From: Dermacentor variabilis | Taxonomy: Eukaryota > Arthropoda > Arachnida > Ixodida > Ixodidae | Assembly: GCF_050947875.1 (NCBI RefSeq) | Contig: NW_027460291.1 | Location: 28,023,589-28,087,588, forward strand | Direction of reading: 5' to 3' | Length of the DNA: 64,000 nucleotides | In this document: positions 9,940 through 20,248 of the stretch, piece by piece | How positions within the stretch are numbered: position 1 is the stretch's first letter | Layout: every line of letters starts with the position of its first letter | Position numbers and translations under genes: made by a program | The notes under the pieces: model-generated | Told to the model about the DNA's origin: nothing | The model's input: only the letters and a program-made list of their open reading frames with translations | The model's database searches: none

Positions 9940-11119
9940 TCTTTCTTTTTGTATTTCTGCATTTCAGTTTAAAGAGTTGATTTTCCCTGTGCTTACCTTG
10001 GCTTCATTGTCTGTTGGCTAAATCTGTTGTCATTTCTTGTTTTTCAATTTTTCATGGGCCATTTAAAAGCTGAACTGCAGGTAATCAAATGATGGCAGTG
10101 GACATGCAAGATGTCATGCAGTGGTTACTGAACAATACTGCAGCTGGACATAATGCATAAACCTGCTCAGTCCGTTGACAACAGTGTCATAGACAGCAAA
10201 GCTAAGTATTTTTTTGTGGAGCTGCAAAAAGTAGCCTAGAATAAAAAAAAATTGCCAGCAAGTTCTTTCCACAGTTTTTTCACGTCAACATGACCTTTCA
10301 CATGATAGTGGATAAGTCATAATGGCTGCTGGTTTAATTTTTCTAAAAATTATAACTGGTCAATGCATCAGTCAAGAGAAGATTTCTCAGCACGGCTACT
10401 TAGGCTGTGCACTTGATTGAATTCATAGTTCACAATTACCCTTCCAATTAAGAGTTTAGAAGCAAATTCAGGCAAATATTGGAGTAGCTATGCCCATTTC
10501 ACTTGCTGAACAGCAACAAAGGGAACTCTACAGATTGAACTTATCTCTTCCGGTTACGACTGTGCCTGCGTAACTCAGGACAGAAGTCATCCATGCGTGC
10601 TACACTTCTCGCCAGCGGGGGAACAAATCTAGGGCCATTCAAGCACCTTTCAAGTGTAGCTGGCATGACTATTGATAAGAAAAGGGACTCTCTACTTCTA
10701 AAGTCAACAAAATTTTTTGCCTTTGCAGCTTTCAATTGCAATTCCATTGTGCCTCAGTGAGCTTGATATGCTTGACATTTCCACTCATAGTAAGAGCCGC
10801 TGACAGACAACTGCCGGTTCAGGTTGCATCGTTTATTTTTTCTGCACAGTTTGTGCAAAATCATCAGTTATATCAATTCTTTAGCTCTAGCACAAAAATG
10901 TCATAGTCAATTATGTAAATTATTGAATGTTTTGCAAATTCGGTTAAAACTACTTGGCACCCGGTGCTACTGTTATTGTTATTTAGTATGACTTTGTGAT
11001 ATATAAAGTTGCAGATATATGTCAGCTCAATTAGTAAAGCAAAAGATTCAGTTTACATTTCTGGTGTTTAATCAGGATTCACGGTTGTCAGCTCTCACAT
11101 AGCCCACTCTTTTTTTTCT
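9940..11119. other. Unrecognised AT-rich sequence
   Basis: No ORF with a recognisable motif, no clear repeat termini and no RNA signature were seen. It ends where the tandem 5' leader of the next LINE begins. Confidence 0.45.
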
Positions 11120-11883
11120 AACGTAAGCCCGGCGGCAGCATGCTAAGAAACCCGCTTTGCTTCTCTATCCAGGTTTTCCTCAGAATTCTGCAAACTGCGC
11201 CTGACGGTTCCCCGGCGGCGAGACACGTGGACTGCGTTCGTGGGCTCGACACGGCAACATCAGCACTGACCAACGACTGCACTGGTCCCGATGAACCCTG
11301 CGTCATGATGCCTCTTCTGATACCGATGATAACTACACCATGTCATGTGGTCCATTCTCCGGCTGTAAGAAATCTGTCAAGCCAGCTCTTCATCAGTGGG
11401 CTCGGCAGCAGCACTGGCGGCAACATGCTTAGAAACCCGCTTTGCTTCCATGTCCAGGTTAGTGGCGATTTGCCTGCGAGTTGTTAGTGAAGCGACAACC
11501 ATTTCCGAGTGCTGTTGCCTTGCCAACTGTGCGTGAAAAGGCTCTTAAATTGTGCTTTGACAGCCAACAATGATTTGTCATCTTGTGTTGACATCGATGC
11601 CAATCCTGGGCCTTCCGAGAGGGAAATGATATCCGAATTATTGCGAGGTAAAAAAATTATCAGTTCGACAGTTGAGGCCATACAGTGCACACAGAAGGAA
11701 ATAAAAACAAGCTTACCAGAATAACTGAGGATATTGATGGCATCGATCAGCAGTTACATAAGCTGAATTCTCTAGCCATGAAGGTTGAGAATATGAAATC
11801 AAGTCTCGAAACTTGAATCTCAGCTGTTGGCGCTTCGGGAAAAAATAGATGACTTAGTGAACAGAGGGCACAGAAACAAAATA
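11120..11883 (+). mobile_element. 5' part of a CR1-group LINE: tandem 5' UTR and ORF1 start
   Basis: A block beginning near 11128 (containing AGAAACCCGCTTTGCTTC at 11146) recurs near 11413 (same core at 11431). The period is 285 bp, as in tandem promoter monomers. ORF1 follows from about 11509. The element is cut at 11884 by a pogo transposon and resumes at 13613. The RT pieces at 17282-17824 and 20249-21029 may belong to the same original insertion, with the endonuclease region lost where a Penelope-like fragment now lies (inference). Confidence 0.7.
11509..11816 (+). pseudogene. LINE ORF1 N-terminal part with 2A-like motif
   Basis: The open frame reads ...SSCVDIDANPGPS..., with the motif at 11590-11613. 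It matches the 2A ribosome-skipping core D-(V/I)-E-x-N-P-G-P except for Asp in place of Glu. 2A-like sequences are known at the N-terminus of proteins from some AP-endonuclease LINEs. Downstream lies lysine/glutamate-rich sequence that would form a coiled coil, but a stop at 11722 and a frame change follow. The open frame here starts with GTG, not ATG, so the natural start is uncertain or lost. Function of the motif in this copy is not claimed. Confidence 0.65.
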
Positions 11884-13612
11884 TACCGTATTTATTCGCG
11901 TATAACCCGCACCAAAATGTGAAAAAACGCGTTTAAAAAGTGGGGGTGCGGGTTATCTGCGAATTTTTTCCTTGGGAGGGGGGGGGGGGGGGTCGGCTTC
12001 ACCGCAATGTGCGGCGGCCTCCCCGTGTAGTCCGCCATCCCCATCGTCATCGACGCTTGTCAAGCCGATGAAGGGCCAACGAAAGGCCAGCATTGTTGAG
12101 CCTCGCGTTAGGCGCTGTTTAGTGTACTTACCCCAGTTTGCACTGTTTGCCTGCTTTGTTTTGGCATCATGAGTGCGACTCGACGGCAGTGTTTCACAGC
12201 GAAAGAGAAGCTAAAGATTATAGCCGCTGCCGAAGAAATCGGCAACAGAGCTACTGCAAGACAACATGACGTCGACGAGTCGTGCATTCGCGACTGGAGG
12301 AAGAAAAAAGAGAGTCTCGAAGCAACGAACCGGAACAGGCGAGCGTTTCGGGGTCCGAAGACTGGCGCGTACCCCCACCTCGAGACGCAGCTTGCGAAGT
12401 TCATTGAGGAGCAGAGAAGTCGTGGCCACGCTGTTTCGACTGAGATGGCGCAAATGGAAGCCCTGAAGTTGGCCCGGGAATTGAACATTCCACGTGAGTT
12501 TCGTGCAAGCCGTGGATGGCTTCAGCGCTTCATGCGAAGACATGGATTTTCTATGCGGCGGCGAACAACCATGTGCCAGTGGCTTCCTGAAGCCTACGAG
12601 GAAAAGTTGTTGAACTTTCAACGATATGTGATCGCACTTCGGAAGGAGCACAGCTATTTGCTGTCTCAGGTGGGAAATGCTGATCAAACACCTGTGTACT
12701 TTGAGATGCCGATGGACACGACCATGGAAAAAAAGGGCTCCAAATCAGTCAGCGTGCTGACCGGCGGAAATGCCAAGCTGCGCTGCACAGTCATGCTATG
12801 CGCTTTGGCTGACGGCACGAAACTGCGCCCGTATGTCATTTTCAAACGCAAGACGCCACCTGGCATTCCACTGCCCCCAGGAATCGTTGTGCGTGCGGAA
12901 GAAAATTCGTGGATGAACAGTGGCCGAGTCGGTGACTGGCTTCGAGTAATCTGGGAGCGAAGACCAGGTGCCTTGCTGGCACGCCGGTCGATGCTCGTAC
13001 TAGATTCCTTCAGAGGCCACTGCACTGATGCGGTGAAGGCTCGCCTTGCCGAGACCAGCACCGACCTCGTCATAATACCTGGCGGCATGACGTCCATGCT
13101 ACAGCCACTCGACGTGTGCCTGAACAAGCCGTTCAAGGCACACGTGAAGCGGCTGTATGCCCAGTTGATGGCCGACGGCATTTACGCCCTCACACCGACG
13201 GGACGCGTGCGAAGGCCTGATATTCCATTGCTGTGCCAGTGGATCGTGGATGCGTGGAAAGCGATACCGGCCGATTTGGTGCGCAAAAGCTTTAAAAAAT
13301 GTGCGATCAGTAATAGTCTGGATGGTTCCGAGGACGACTACGTCTTTGAGAGTGGCGATGAAGCCTCGGATGGCAGTAGTGAGAGCGGCGACGATTAAGA
13401 ATCGGATAACCAGTGACGTGGTGGCGGTCGTTTGAATAAATGTTCTGAAAACGAAATGATCACTGAGTGTGAGTTGCATCTTTCTAGCGCTCATTTTTTT
13501 TTTCAGGTAAACGTGCGGGTTATACGCGAGTTTTTTTTTTTTTTTCCGCCGAGTTCAAAGTTAGGGGTGCGGGTTATACGCAGGGGCGGGTTATACGCGG
13601 GTAAATACGGTA
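11884..13612 (+). mobile_element. pogo-type DNA transposon, apparently complete
   Basis: The element carries an intact transposase ORF and is bounded by TA dinucleotides (11884-11885 and 13611-13612). The terminal inverted repeats begin CCGTATTTATTCGCG and end with the complement of CCGTATTTACCCGCG. Subterminal repeats of the type GCGGGTTATACGCG occur near both ends (about 11903-11955 and 13515-13600) and are candidate transposase-binding sites. TA target duplication fits the Tc1/IS630/pogo group. It interrupts LINE ORF1. Confidence 0.88.
12169..13398 (+). CDS. pogo-family transposase with CENP-B-like DNA-binding domains
   Basis: 409 aa, uninterrupted, with its ATG at 12169. Residues about 5-50 (TAKEKLKIIAAAEEIGN...DESCIRDWRKKK) form a CENP-B/psq-type helix-turn-helix. 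A second CENP-B-type HTH covers about 60-130 and ends in the RGWLQRFMRRHGFS motif. The DDE domain covers about 160-340, with NADQTPV (Asp near 171), MLVLDSFRGH (Asp near 278) and MLQPLDVCLNKPFK (Asp near 314). The D-to-D spacing is in the range of pogo-type DDD transposases. The C-terminus is an acidic tail rich in Asp, Ser and Glu. It cuts and pastes its own element in the nucleus. Every expected catalytic Asp is present, so activity is plausible. Confidence 0.9.
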   Translation: MSATRRQCFTAKEKLKIIAAAEEIGNRATARQHDVDESCIRDWRKKKESLEATNRNRRAFRGPKTGAYPHLETQLAKFIEEQRSRGHAVSTEMAQMEALKLARELNIPREFRASRGWLQRFMRRHGFSMRRRTTMCQWLPEAYEEKLLNFQRYVIALRKEHSYLLSQVGNADQTPVYFEMPMDTTMEKKGSKSVSVLTGGNAKLRCTVMLCALADGTKLRPYVIFKRKTPPGIPLPPGIVVRAEENSWMNSGRVGDWLRVIWERRPGALLARRSMLVLDSFRGHCTDAVKARLAETSTDLVIIPGGMTSMLQPLDVCLNKPFKAHVKRLYAQLMADGIYALTPTGRVRRPDIPLLCQWIVDAWKAIPADLVRKSFKKCAISNSLDGSEDDYVFESGDEASDGSSESGDD

Positions 13613-13735
13613 TATGGTCTAGATGAGCCAACTGATGAGTCAAACGATTAACTAGTTAAAAAAGTACACGAAGACATTTTTGCGGAACATTTCAGTGCGA
13701 GAACGCTAATAACGTGAAGACTAAAAGCGAGAGTA
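13613..13735 (+). pseudogene. Continuation of LINE ORF1 after the pogo insertion
   Basis: Joining across the pogo element and tolerating frame changes gives a reading like NRGHRNK...GLDEPTDESND..LVKKVHEDIFAE. This fits the start of an ORF1 RRM-like domain (usually RR.NL..YG) after the coiled coil. It carries several stops. Identity ends near 13735, where Penelope-like sequence starts. Confidence 0.5.
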
Positions 13736-14053
13736 ATCTGACCATCCACTGGGCAAAGTGCTGCTGCTATCCGTTCTTTGAAGAGACGCAGGTTTTGCAC
13801 TGGTGTAGGGACCAAACAGCTTGTGAGATATATGAAGCATTTGTGATGACGCGTAAAGGTGATGCCTGTGTCAGTGCTTCTTCCATTGCCCTAATCGACA
13901 AAGAGTTTATGTATCTTCGCCACTAATCTGGTTTCATCACTAAGGGGCTACTTTTTATCACTTGACGCATGCGCAGATGAAGTGTAAGTTAGCAACCCCC
14001 CCCCCCTTTTTTTTTTCATAGGCATATTTTTGTATATGCACAATAAACCTTAG
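13736..14053 (+). pseudogene. Penelope-like element (family A), C-terminal fragment and 3' UTR
   Basis: The reading frame ending at 13926 contains ACEIYEAFVMTRKGDACVS followed by ASSIALIDKEFMYL. This matches the conserved tail after the GIY-YIG domain of a Penelope-like family that I recognise from ticks. A related tail (VVEAAHIERKG...CVSQPSIALSQPELIYL) occurs at 50437-50637. The 3' UTR runs to AATAAACCTTAG at 14042-14053 and resumes at 17188 after the RTE insertion, continuing to about 17270. The upstream reverse transcriptase is missing here. Confidence 0.6.
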
Positions 14054-14066
14054 GTATGCAGATGGT

Positions 14067-14139
14067 GCAGCGGTGGCGTAGAGGTAGAACACCCGCCTCG
14101 TGTGCAAGAGGTCCGTGGTTCAAATCCCGGTGCCGGCAC
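14067..14139 (+). promoter_or_regulatory. tRNA-like head with polymerase III A and B boxes at the RTE 5' end
   Basis: A box TGGCGTAGAGG is at 14074-14084 and B box GGTTCAAATCC at 14117-14127. Their spacing is tRNA-like. The acceptor arms pair poorly, so this is not a functional tRNA gene. It lies just inside the target-site duplication and therefore moved with the RTE. It could act as an internal promoter. Confidence 0.7.
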
Positions 14140-14426
14140 TTTTCCACCGGATTAGAAAAAATCCGCGTGTTGACAAAATTGCATCAACAGGCCTGGAGTG
14201 TGGCCTGATCCCAGTGACCAGAACCGGTAACGCACTCCCTCACCAGAGCAGGATTGGCCACCCTGGTGCAGTACTTGGCCACAACCTCCTATATGAACAC
14301 AACAATCAAACCCCGGCCCTCAGTCCCCAGCAGCTGCGAAGCAGCTGACCACGGCGGCCGTCAGACCTGCGACACAGCAGAGGGTGCTAAGAATCCCTGG
14401 CTCCGGACAGGCCGCCATTGGAATAT

Positions 14427-17005
14427 GAACCTGGCAATGTTTAACGCTACGACGTTATCTAGTGAGGCGTGTCTAGCAGTGCTATTGGAGGAATTAGAGG
14501 GCAGTAAATGGGATATAATAGGGCTCAATGAAGTTAGGAGGCCAAAAGAAGCATATACAGTGCTAAAAAGCGGGCACATCCTGTGCTACTGGGGCTTAGC
14601 GGAAAGACAAGAACTAGGAGTCAGATTCCCGATTAATACGAATATAGCTGGTAACATACAGGAATCCTATAGCAATAATGAGAGGGTGGCAGGTGTTGTT
14701 GTGAAACTTAATAAGAGGTACAAAATGAAGGTTGTACAAGTCTACACCCCTACATCCAGTCATGATGACCAGGAAGTCGAAAGCTTCTATGAAGACGTGG
14801 AATCGGCGATGGGTTGAGTGAAAACAAAATACACTATACTGACAGGCGACTTCCATGCCAAGGTAGGCAAGAAGCAGGCTGGAGACAAGGCAGTGGGGGA
14901 ATATGGCATAGGCTCTAGGAATAGCAGGGGAGAGTTATTAGTAGAGCTTGCGGAACAGAATAATATGCGGGTAATGAATACCTTCTTCCGCAAGCGGGAT
15001 AGCCAAAAGTGGACGTAGAGGAGCCCGAACAGCAAGACTAGAAATGAAATAGACTTCATACTCTGCGCTAACCCTGGCATCATACAAGATGTGGACGTGC
15101 TCAGCAAGGTGCACTGCAGTGACCATAGGATGGTAAGAACTCGAATTAGCCTAGACCTGAGGAGGGAATGGAAGAAACTGGCACATAAGAAGCCTTTCAA
15201 TGAGTTAGCGATAAGAGGGAAAATAGAGGAATTCCAGATCAAGCTACAGAACAGGTATTCGGCTTTAAGTCGGGAAGAGGACCTTAGTGTTGAAGCTATG
15301 AACGACAATCTTGTGGGCATCAATAAGGAGTGTGCAGTGGAAGTCGGTGGTAACTCCGTTAGGCAGGATACCAGTAAATTATCGCAGGAGATGAAAGACC
15401 TGATCAAGAAACGCCAATGTATAAAAGCCTCTAGCCCTACACCTAGAATAGAACTGGCAGAACCTTTGAAGTTAATCAACAAGCGTAAGACAGCTGACAT
15501 AAGCAAGTATTATATGGATAGAATTGAACATGCTCTCAGGAACGGAGGAAGCCTAAAAGCAGTGAAGAAACTAGGAATTGGCAAGAATCAGATGTATGCG
15601 TTAAGAGAGAAAGCCGGCAATACCATTACAGTACCAGTGGCACCCACGACGATAATGGAAGAGAAAATAGTCTGGAGGAATTTGAAATCCCACAGGTAAC
15701 CCCGGAAGAAGTAAAGAAAGCCTTGGGAGATATGCAAAGGGGGAAGGCAGCCGGGAAGGATCAGGTAACAGCAGATTTTTTGAAGGATGGTGGGCAGATT
15801 GTTCTAGAGAAACTGGCCACCCTGTATACGCAATGCCTCATGACTTCGAGCGTAAAGGAATCTTGGAAGAATGCTAACATAATCCTAATCCATAAGAAAG
15901 GGGATGCCAAAGACTTGAAAAAATTATAGACCGATCAGCTTACTGTCAGTTGCCTACAAACTATTTACTAAGGTAATCGCAAATAGAATCAGGAACACCT
16001 TAGACTTCTGTCAAGCAAAGGAACAAGCAGGATTTCGTAAAGGCTACTCAACAATAGACCATATTGAAACTATCAATCAGGTGATAGAGAAATGTGCGGA
16101 ATATAACCAACCCTTATATATAGCTTTCATTGATTACGAGAAAGCGTTTGATTCTGTCGAAACCTCAGCAGTCATGGAGGCATTACGGAATCAGGGTGTA
16201 GACGAGCCATATGTAAAAATACTGAAAAATATCTATAGTGGCTCCACAGCCACCGTTGTCCTCCATAAGGAAAGCAACAAAATCCCAATAAAGAAAGGCG
16301 TCAGGCAGGGAGATACGATTGATCTCTCCAATGCTATTCACAGCGTATTTACAGGAGGTATTCAGAGACCTGGATTGGGAAGAATTGGGGATAAAAGTTA
16401 ATGGAGAATACCTTAATAACTTGCGATTCGCTGATGATATTGCCTTGCTTAGTAACTCAGGGGGCCAATTGCAATGCATGCTCACTGACCTGGAGAGGCA
16501 AAGCGCAAGAGTGGGTCTAAAAATTAATCTGCAGAAAACTAAAGTAATGTTTAACACTCTCGGAAGAGAACAGCAATTTACAATAGGTAGCGAGGCACTC
16601 GAAGTGGTTAGGGAATACATCTACTTAGGACAGGTAGTGACGGCGGATCCGGATCATGAGACGGAAATAATCAGAAGAATAAGAATGGGCTGGGGTGCAT
16701 TTGGCAGGCATTTTCAGATCATGAACAGCAGGTTGCCATTATCCCTCAAGAGAAAAGTGTATAATAGCTGTGTCTTACCAGTACTCACCTACGGGGCAGA
16801 AACCTGGAGGCTTACGAAAAGGGTTCTACTCAAATTGAGGACGACGCAACGAGCTATGGAAAGAAGAATGATGGGTGCAACGTTAAGGAATAAGAAAAGA
16901 GTAGATTGGGTGAGGGAACAAACGCAAGTTAATGACATCTTAGTTGAAATCAAGAAAAAGAAATGGGGGGCATGGGCAGGACATGTAATGAGGAGGGAAG
17001 TAACC
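14427..17005 (+). pseudogene. RTE endonuclease-reverse transcriptase, disrupted
   Basis: The endonuclease part starts MNLAMFNATTLSSEACL near 14427 and includes IIGLNEVRRP, LTGDFHAKVG and KVHCSDHRMVRTRI. It is in one frame but has stops at 14815 and 15016. The reverse transcriptase follows with frame changes near 15700, 15950 and 16315: WKNANIILIHKKGD, IAFIDYEKAFDSVE, KGVRQGDTI and LRFADDIALLS. The C-terminus has the RTE-type LKRKVYNSCVLPVLTYGAET and WAGHVMRR segments. The first residues of the endonuclease may lie further upstream. At least two stops and three frameshifts make this copy non-functional. Confidence 0.85.
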
Positions 17006-17281
17006 GATGGTCATTAAGGGTTACGGACTGGATTCCAAGGGAAGGGAAGCGTAGCAGGGGACGGCAGAAAGTTAGGTGGGCGGATGAGCTTAAGAAGTTT
17101 GCAGGGACGACATGACCGGGGTTGTTGGAGGAGTATGGGAGAGGCCTTTGCCCTGCAGTGGGCGTAACCAAGCTGATGGTGATGATGAATAAACCTTAGT
17201 AGTTGGCAGTCAGCGTTCATCCTGTGTTTTTCCCTTGTCCGTGTTTATTTTGTGCTGTTTTCACCCATGGGTGTCCAAATA

Positions 17282-17824
17282 TTTCCATGTTTTGTTTCTG
17301 AAATCCTTGCAATTTGGCAAAGTGCCGAGCGAGTGGAGTCAGAGTCCAGCCAGTCCACAAAACCTGGAATAAGCAGCAAATCTAGAACTACTGCCCTATT
17401 TTCAACTGCATGCAAAATCTTGGAACCCGTCATTCACAAACACATTTCAGAATTCTAACAATCTATTAATTCTGAAAAGGCTATTCAACAGTAACTCAAT
17501 TAGTACAAACAGTGCATGAGTTCGCAAATAACACAAACAAGGGCAAGCAGACAGATGCCATGTATATGGATTTTTCTAAAGCTTCCAATAAGGTCTCTCA
17601 TCATAAACTAATGCATAAATTGAACAAAATTCTTAAAAGTCCTAGGCTAATTAACTGGATTTCAGATTACCCTAGTGCACGTAAACAATTCGTTACTCTT
17701 AAGAATCACGCCCCTGATAGCCTTTCCGTTGACTTTGGCATTGCCCAGGGCTCGGTTCTTGGGGCTCTCCTCTTTCTGCTGTGTCTAAATGATCTTGTAA
17801 ATGATCTTCCTGTTGAAATGAAAT
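17282..17824 (+). pseudogene. CR1-group LINE reverse transcriptase, N-terminal half
   Basis: Recognisable blocks are ALFSTACKILEPVIHKHI (the PI..L....K..E block), YMDFSKASNKVSHHKL (FxDxxKAFD block, with Asp replaced by Asn at the AFD position) and AQGSVLGALLFLLCLNDL (the VPQGS block). The frame is broken by stops near 17458. It ends in ...VEMKLQ exactly where a Tigger transposon is inserted, and continues at 20249. Confidence 0.78.
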
Positions 17825-20248
17825 TACAGTCGAACCTGTATAAATCGAACCCGCATATTTCGAATTATTGGCTATATCGAACACACAGAGATTACCCCCT
17901 TGAAAATACTATGTAAAAGTATAGGACAATTGCGTGGTATATCGAATTCCATTTTCGTCGGACATTCGATATATCGAACGCCGCGCTGCACCGCGCCCCT
18001 GGAAGGTGCGCTCTTCCCAAAGACATTCGTGTCCGGTCCTCAGGGGAAAACATTTCTGCAGTCAGTCAGCAGGCTCCTCCTCTGCACATGCGCGGCCATC
18101 ACCTAGCGACGGAGACGTAGAGCCTTTCCTCCTTTCTTTCGCCCCACCGGCGCGAGCTCTCTCTCTCCTCCTGTACTGCCGGCGTGTGCATTGGGCAAGG
18201 CCATTGGAGCTCAACGAAGAGAGTGTGCGGCATTGAGACGCGGCGACGTTTCCAAGCCACGCTTCCTGGGGAAAGGAAGAGAGAGTGAGGGGTCGGCACG
18301 GTCGCTGCCAGAGAGGGCTAAAAAAACGAAGCATAGCGAAGCGGCAATTGCACCCACAGCGCCTTCGACGGCATATTCCGCTGATCTTTTTCCCCGCTCT
18401 CTTCTTTCTTTTCCCTTTGTCGTTCCTTCGCAGCCGCGCTGATTGCCGCTCGAACGTTGGTTCTTTATTCTATGAACAGGCTTCGCTCGTACTGCTCCAT
18501 CTGCGCATCACACATTTTCTTGTGTGTACCTGTGTTTCAACATGCCGTGTGTAGCATGTATGATTGTGGTCATCTGGTGAGCCACGGACATAAAAAAGAG
18601 GAAGAATCTGGACTTTGCAAGAAAGTTTGAGGTAATCCGGCATGTCGAGAACGGAGAAAAGTCCTCCGTGGCAGATGCATTTGGCATTCCGCGGTGTACT
18701 TTAAGTACGTTGTTAAAGAACGAGCAGGACATCAAGCTTAAAGCAGGTGAGGAAAGTCACTCGGGAGTGTGTCGTGTGCGCCCTGCTGCTTTTGACAAAG
18801 TGGAGAAGGCACTCTATATATACGTGGTTTCTTGAAATCCGAGCGAAAAATATTCCCGTGGATGGCCCGATGGTAATCGAAAAGGCCAAATGCTTTGCTA
18901 CGGCTCTTGGCGAAGAGAACTTTTGCGGTGGCACTGGATGGTTGCAATGGTTTAAAAACCGCCACGGCATTGTAGGAAAGGCTATTTCAGATGAAAGTGG
19001 GGCTGTCAGCAGCCAGGAGATGCAGCAGTGGCTTTCTGAGGAGTGGCCGAAGATCACTGCGAAGTTTTCGCCTGCAGAAATCTTCAATGCAGACGAAACT
19101 GGTCTTATTTGGCAAATGTTGCCGAATAAGACACTCGCTCTTCGTGGAACCTCATGCCACGGTGGTAAAATGAGCAAAGTGCGTGTGTCGGTGCTGCTTG
19201 CAGCCAACATGGACAGCTCGTGCAAGCTATGGCCATTCGTGATTGGGAAGAGCAAGTCACTGCACTGCTTCAAGAACTGTAAACAGCTTCCCGTCCGCTA
19301 CGGCTGTAATAGGAAGGCCTGGATGACACGTCAACTTTTTGTTGAGTGGCTGCAGGCTTGGGACGCTGAGTTGGGCAAGTCGGGCTGCCGAGTTTGCCTT
19401 CTGGTAGAAAACTGCTCGGCCCATCAAACGACTTGCAAGCTGCAGCACATCGAATTGAAGTTTCTTCCGCTGAACATCACAGCGAGACTGCAGCCCCTTG
19501 ACCAGGGTATCATAAAGGCATTCAAGGTAGGCTATTGGAAGCGACTTATTCAACGGCTCCTTGTAAACCTCCACATGGGAACCGATCTCAAGATTGACCT
19601 GCTCGGCGCGATCCAGATGATTACCGGCGCTTGGGGCGACGTGGAGCAGGCCACAGTAGCGAACTGTTTCGGCAAGGCAGGCCTTGAAGTGGTCGGAGAT
19701 GAATGTCCGGAAGCTTTAGATGACGATGAGTGCTTGGAGGACGCGTTCCGCGACTTGTCCAATTTTCCCGGCGCCGTCCCGTCCGAAGTTACTGTTGATG
19801 ACTTCATTAACACTGACAGCGAAGTTCAAGCGGTAGCCGACCTCGCTGGTGTTCAAGACGGCGACGAGGGCAACTGTGTTTTCGAAGAAACGCGTCCGTG
19901 CACAGCCACTGAACTGGCGTCAGCGTTCAGCCTGATTCGGTGCTGCTGCGGCGAAATGGAAGGCACTGGGCTCTCGCACCTGGACAGTCTCGAGAAGATT
20001 GAGACTAGTGTTTTCAACTTCATTTCCCAGAGGAAAAAGCAGCCCAAAATTTGTGATTTTTTTCTGTGAAATAAAGCACTTTCATATTGTGTGCACATGC
20101 TATGTGATTCGCGGCTGTTCCAATCGGTAAGCCACAATTTTTTATGATCGCGAGTGCTTTTCTGGCCTATATTTGTATATCGAATTTTCGCTATATCAAA
20201 CTATTTTCCAATCCCCGTTGAATTCGATATATCCGGGGTTCGACTGTA
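17825..20248 (+). mobile_element. Tigger-type DNA transposon inside a LINE
   Basis: Bounded by TA at 17825-17826 and 20247-20248. The terminal inverted repeats are CAGTCGAACC... and the complement of ...GGTTCGACTG. Subterminal blocks of the type 'cgatatatcgaa' recur at both ends. The 2.4-kb length and the single transposase gene fit full-length Tigger elements. A GC-rich stretch (17980-18450) precedes the transposase. Confidence 0.88.
18590..20069 (+). pseudogene. Tigger transposase, frameshifted and with altered catalytic residue
   Basis: The N-terminal CENP-B-like helix-turn-helix (KKRKNLDFARKFEVIRHVE...IPRCTLSTLLKNEQDI) is coded from about 18590 in one frame and stops at 18833. The rest is open in another frame from 18747 to 20069 (440 codons). 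The two overlap at an AT-repeat near 18811-18822, where a 4-nt expansion would explain the shift. The DDE domain has NADETGL (near residue 114 of the long frame), then LLVENCSAH where relatives have Asp (V-D-N), and LQPLDQGIIKAFK near 247. The second catalytic Asp is thus Glu. The C-terminus contains the acidic and CDFF-type tail usual for Tigger. Confidence 0.87.

Larger units (their letters stand above)
14054..17187 (+). mobile_element. Full-length RTE-clade LINE (BovB-like) with 12-bp target-site duplication
   Basis: The insertion is delimited by AATAAACCTTAG at 14042-14053 and again at 17188-17199. It begins with a tRNA-like segment, continues with endonuclease and reverse transcriptase reading frames, and ends in a short ATG/GAT simple repeat (17175-17187) typical of RTE elements. 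Endonuclease and RT motifs resemble the RTE/BovB clade. The protein-coding region is broken (see the pseudogene entry). Other copies in this window are 47745-49950 and fragments at 39064-39345 and 43182-43470, all on the minus strand. Confidence 0.88.

Noticed and set aside
12684..13181. 165-aa antisense ORF under the pogo transposase
   Set aside because: Shadow of the well-supported plus-strand transposase, with no motif.
14067..14139. Functional tRNA gene
   Set aside because: A and B boxes are good but the acceptor stem pairs poorly and the T-stem is imperfect. It is treated as the RTE 5' head.
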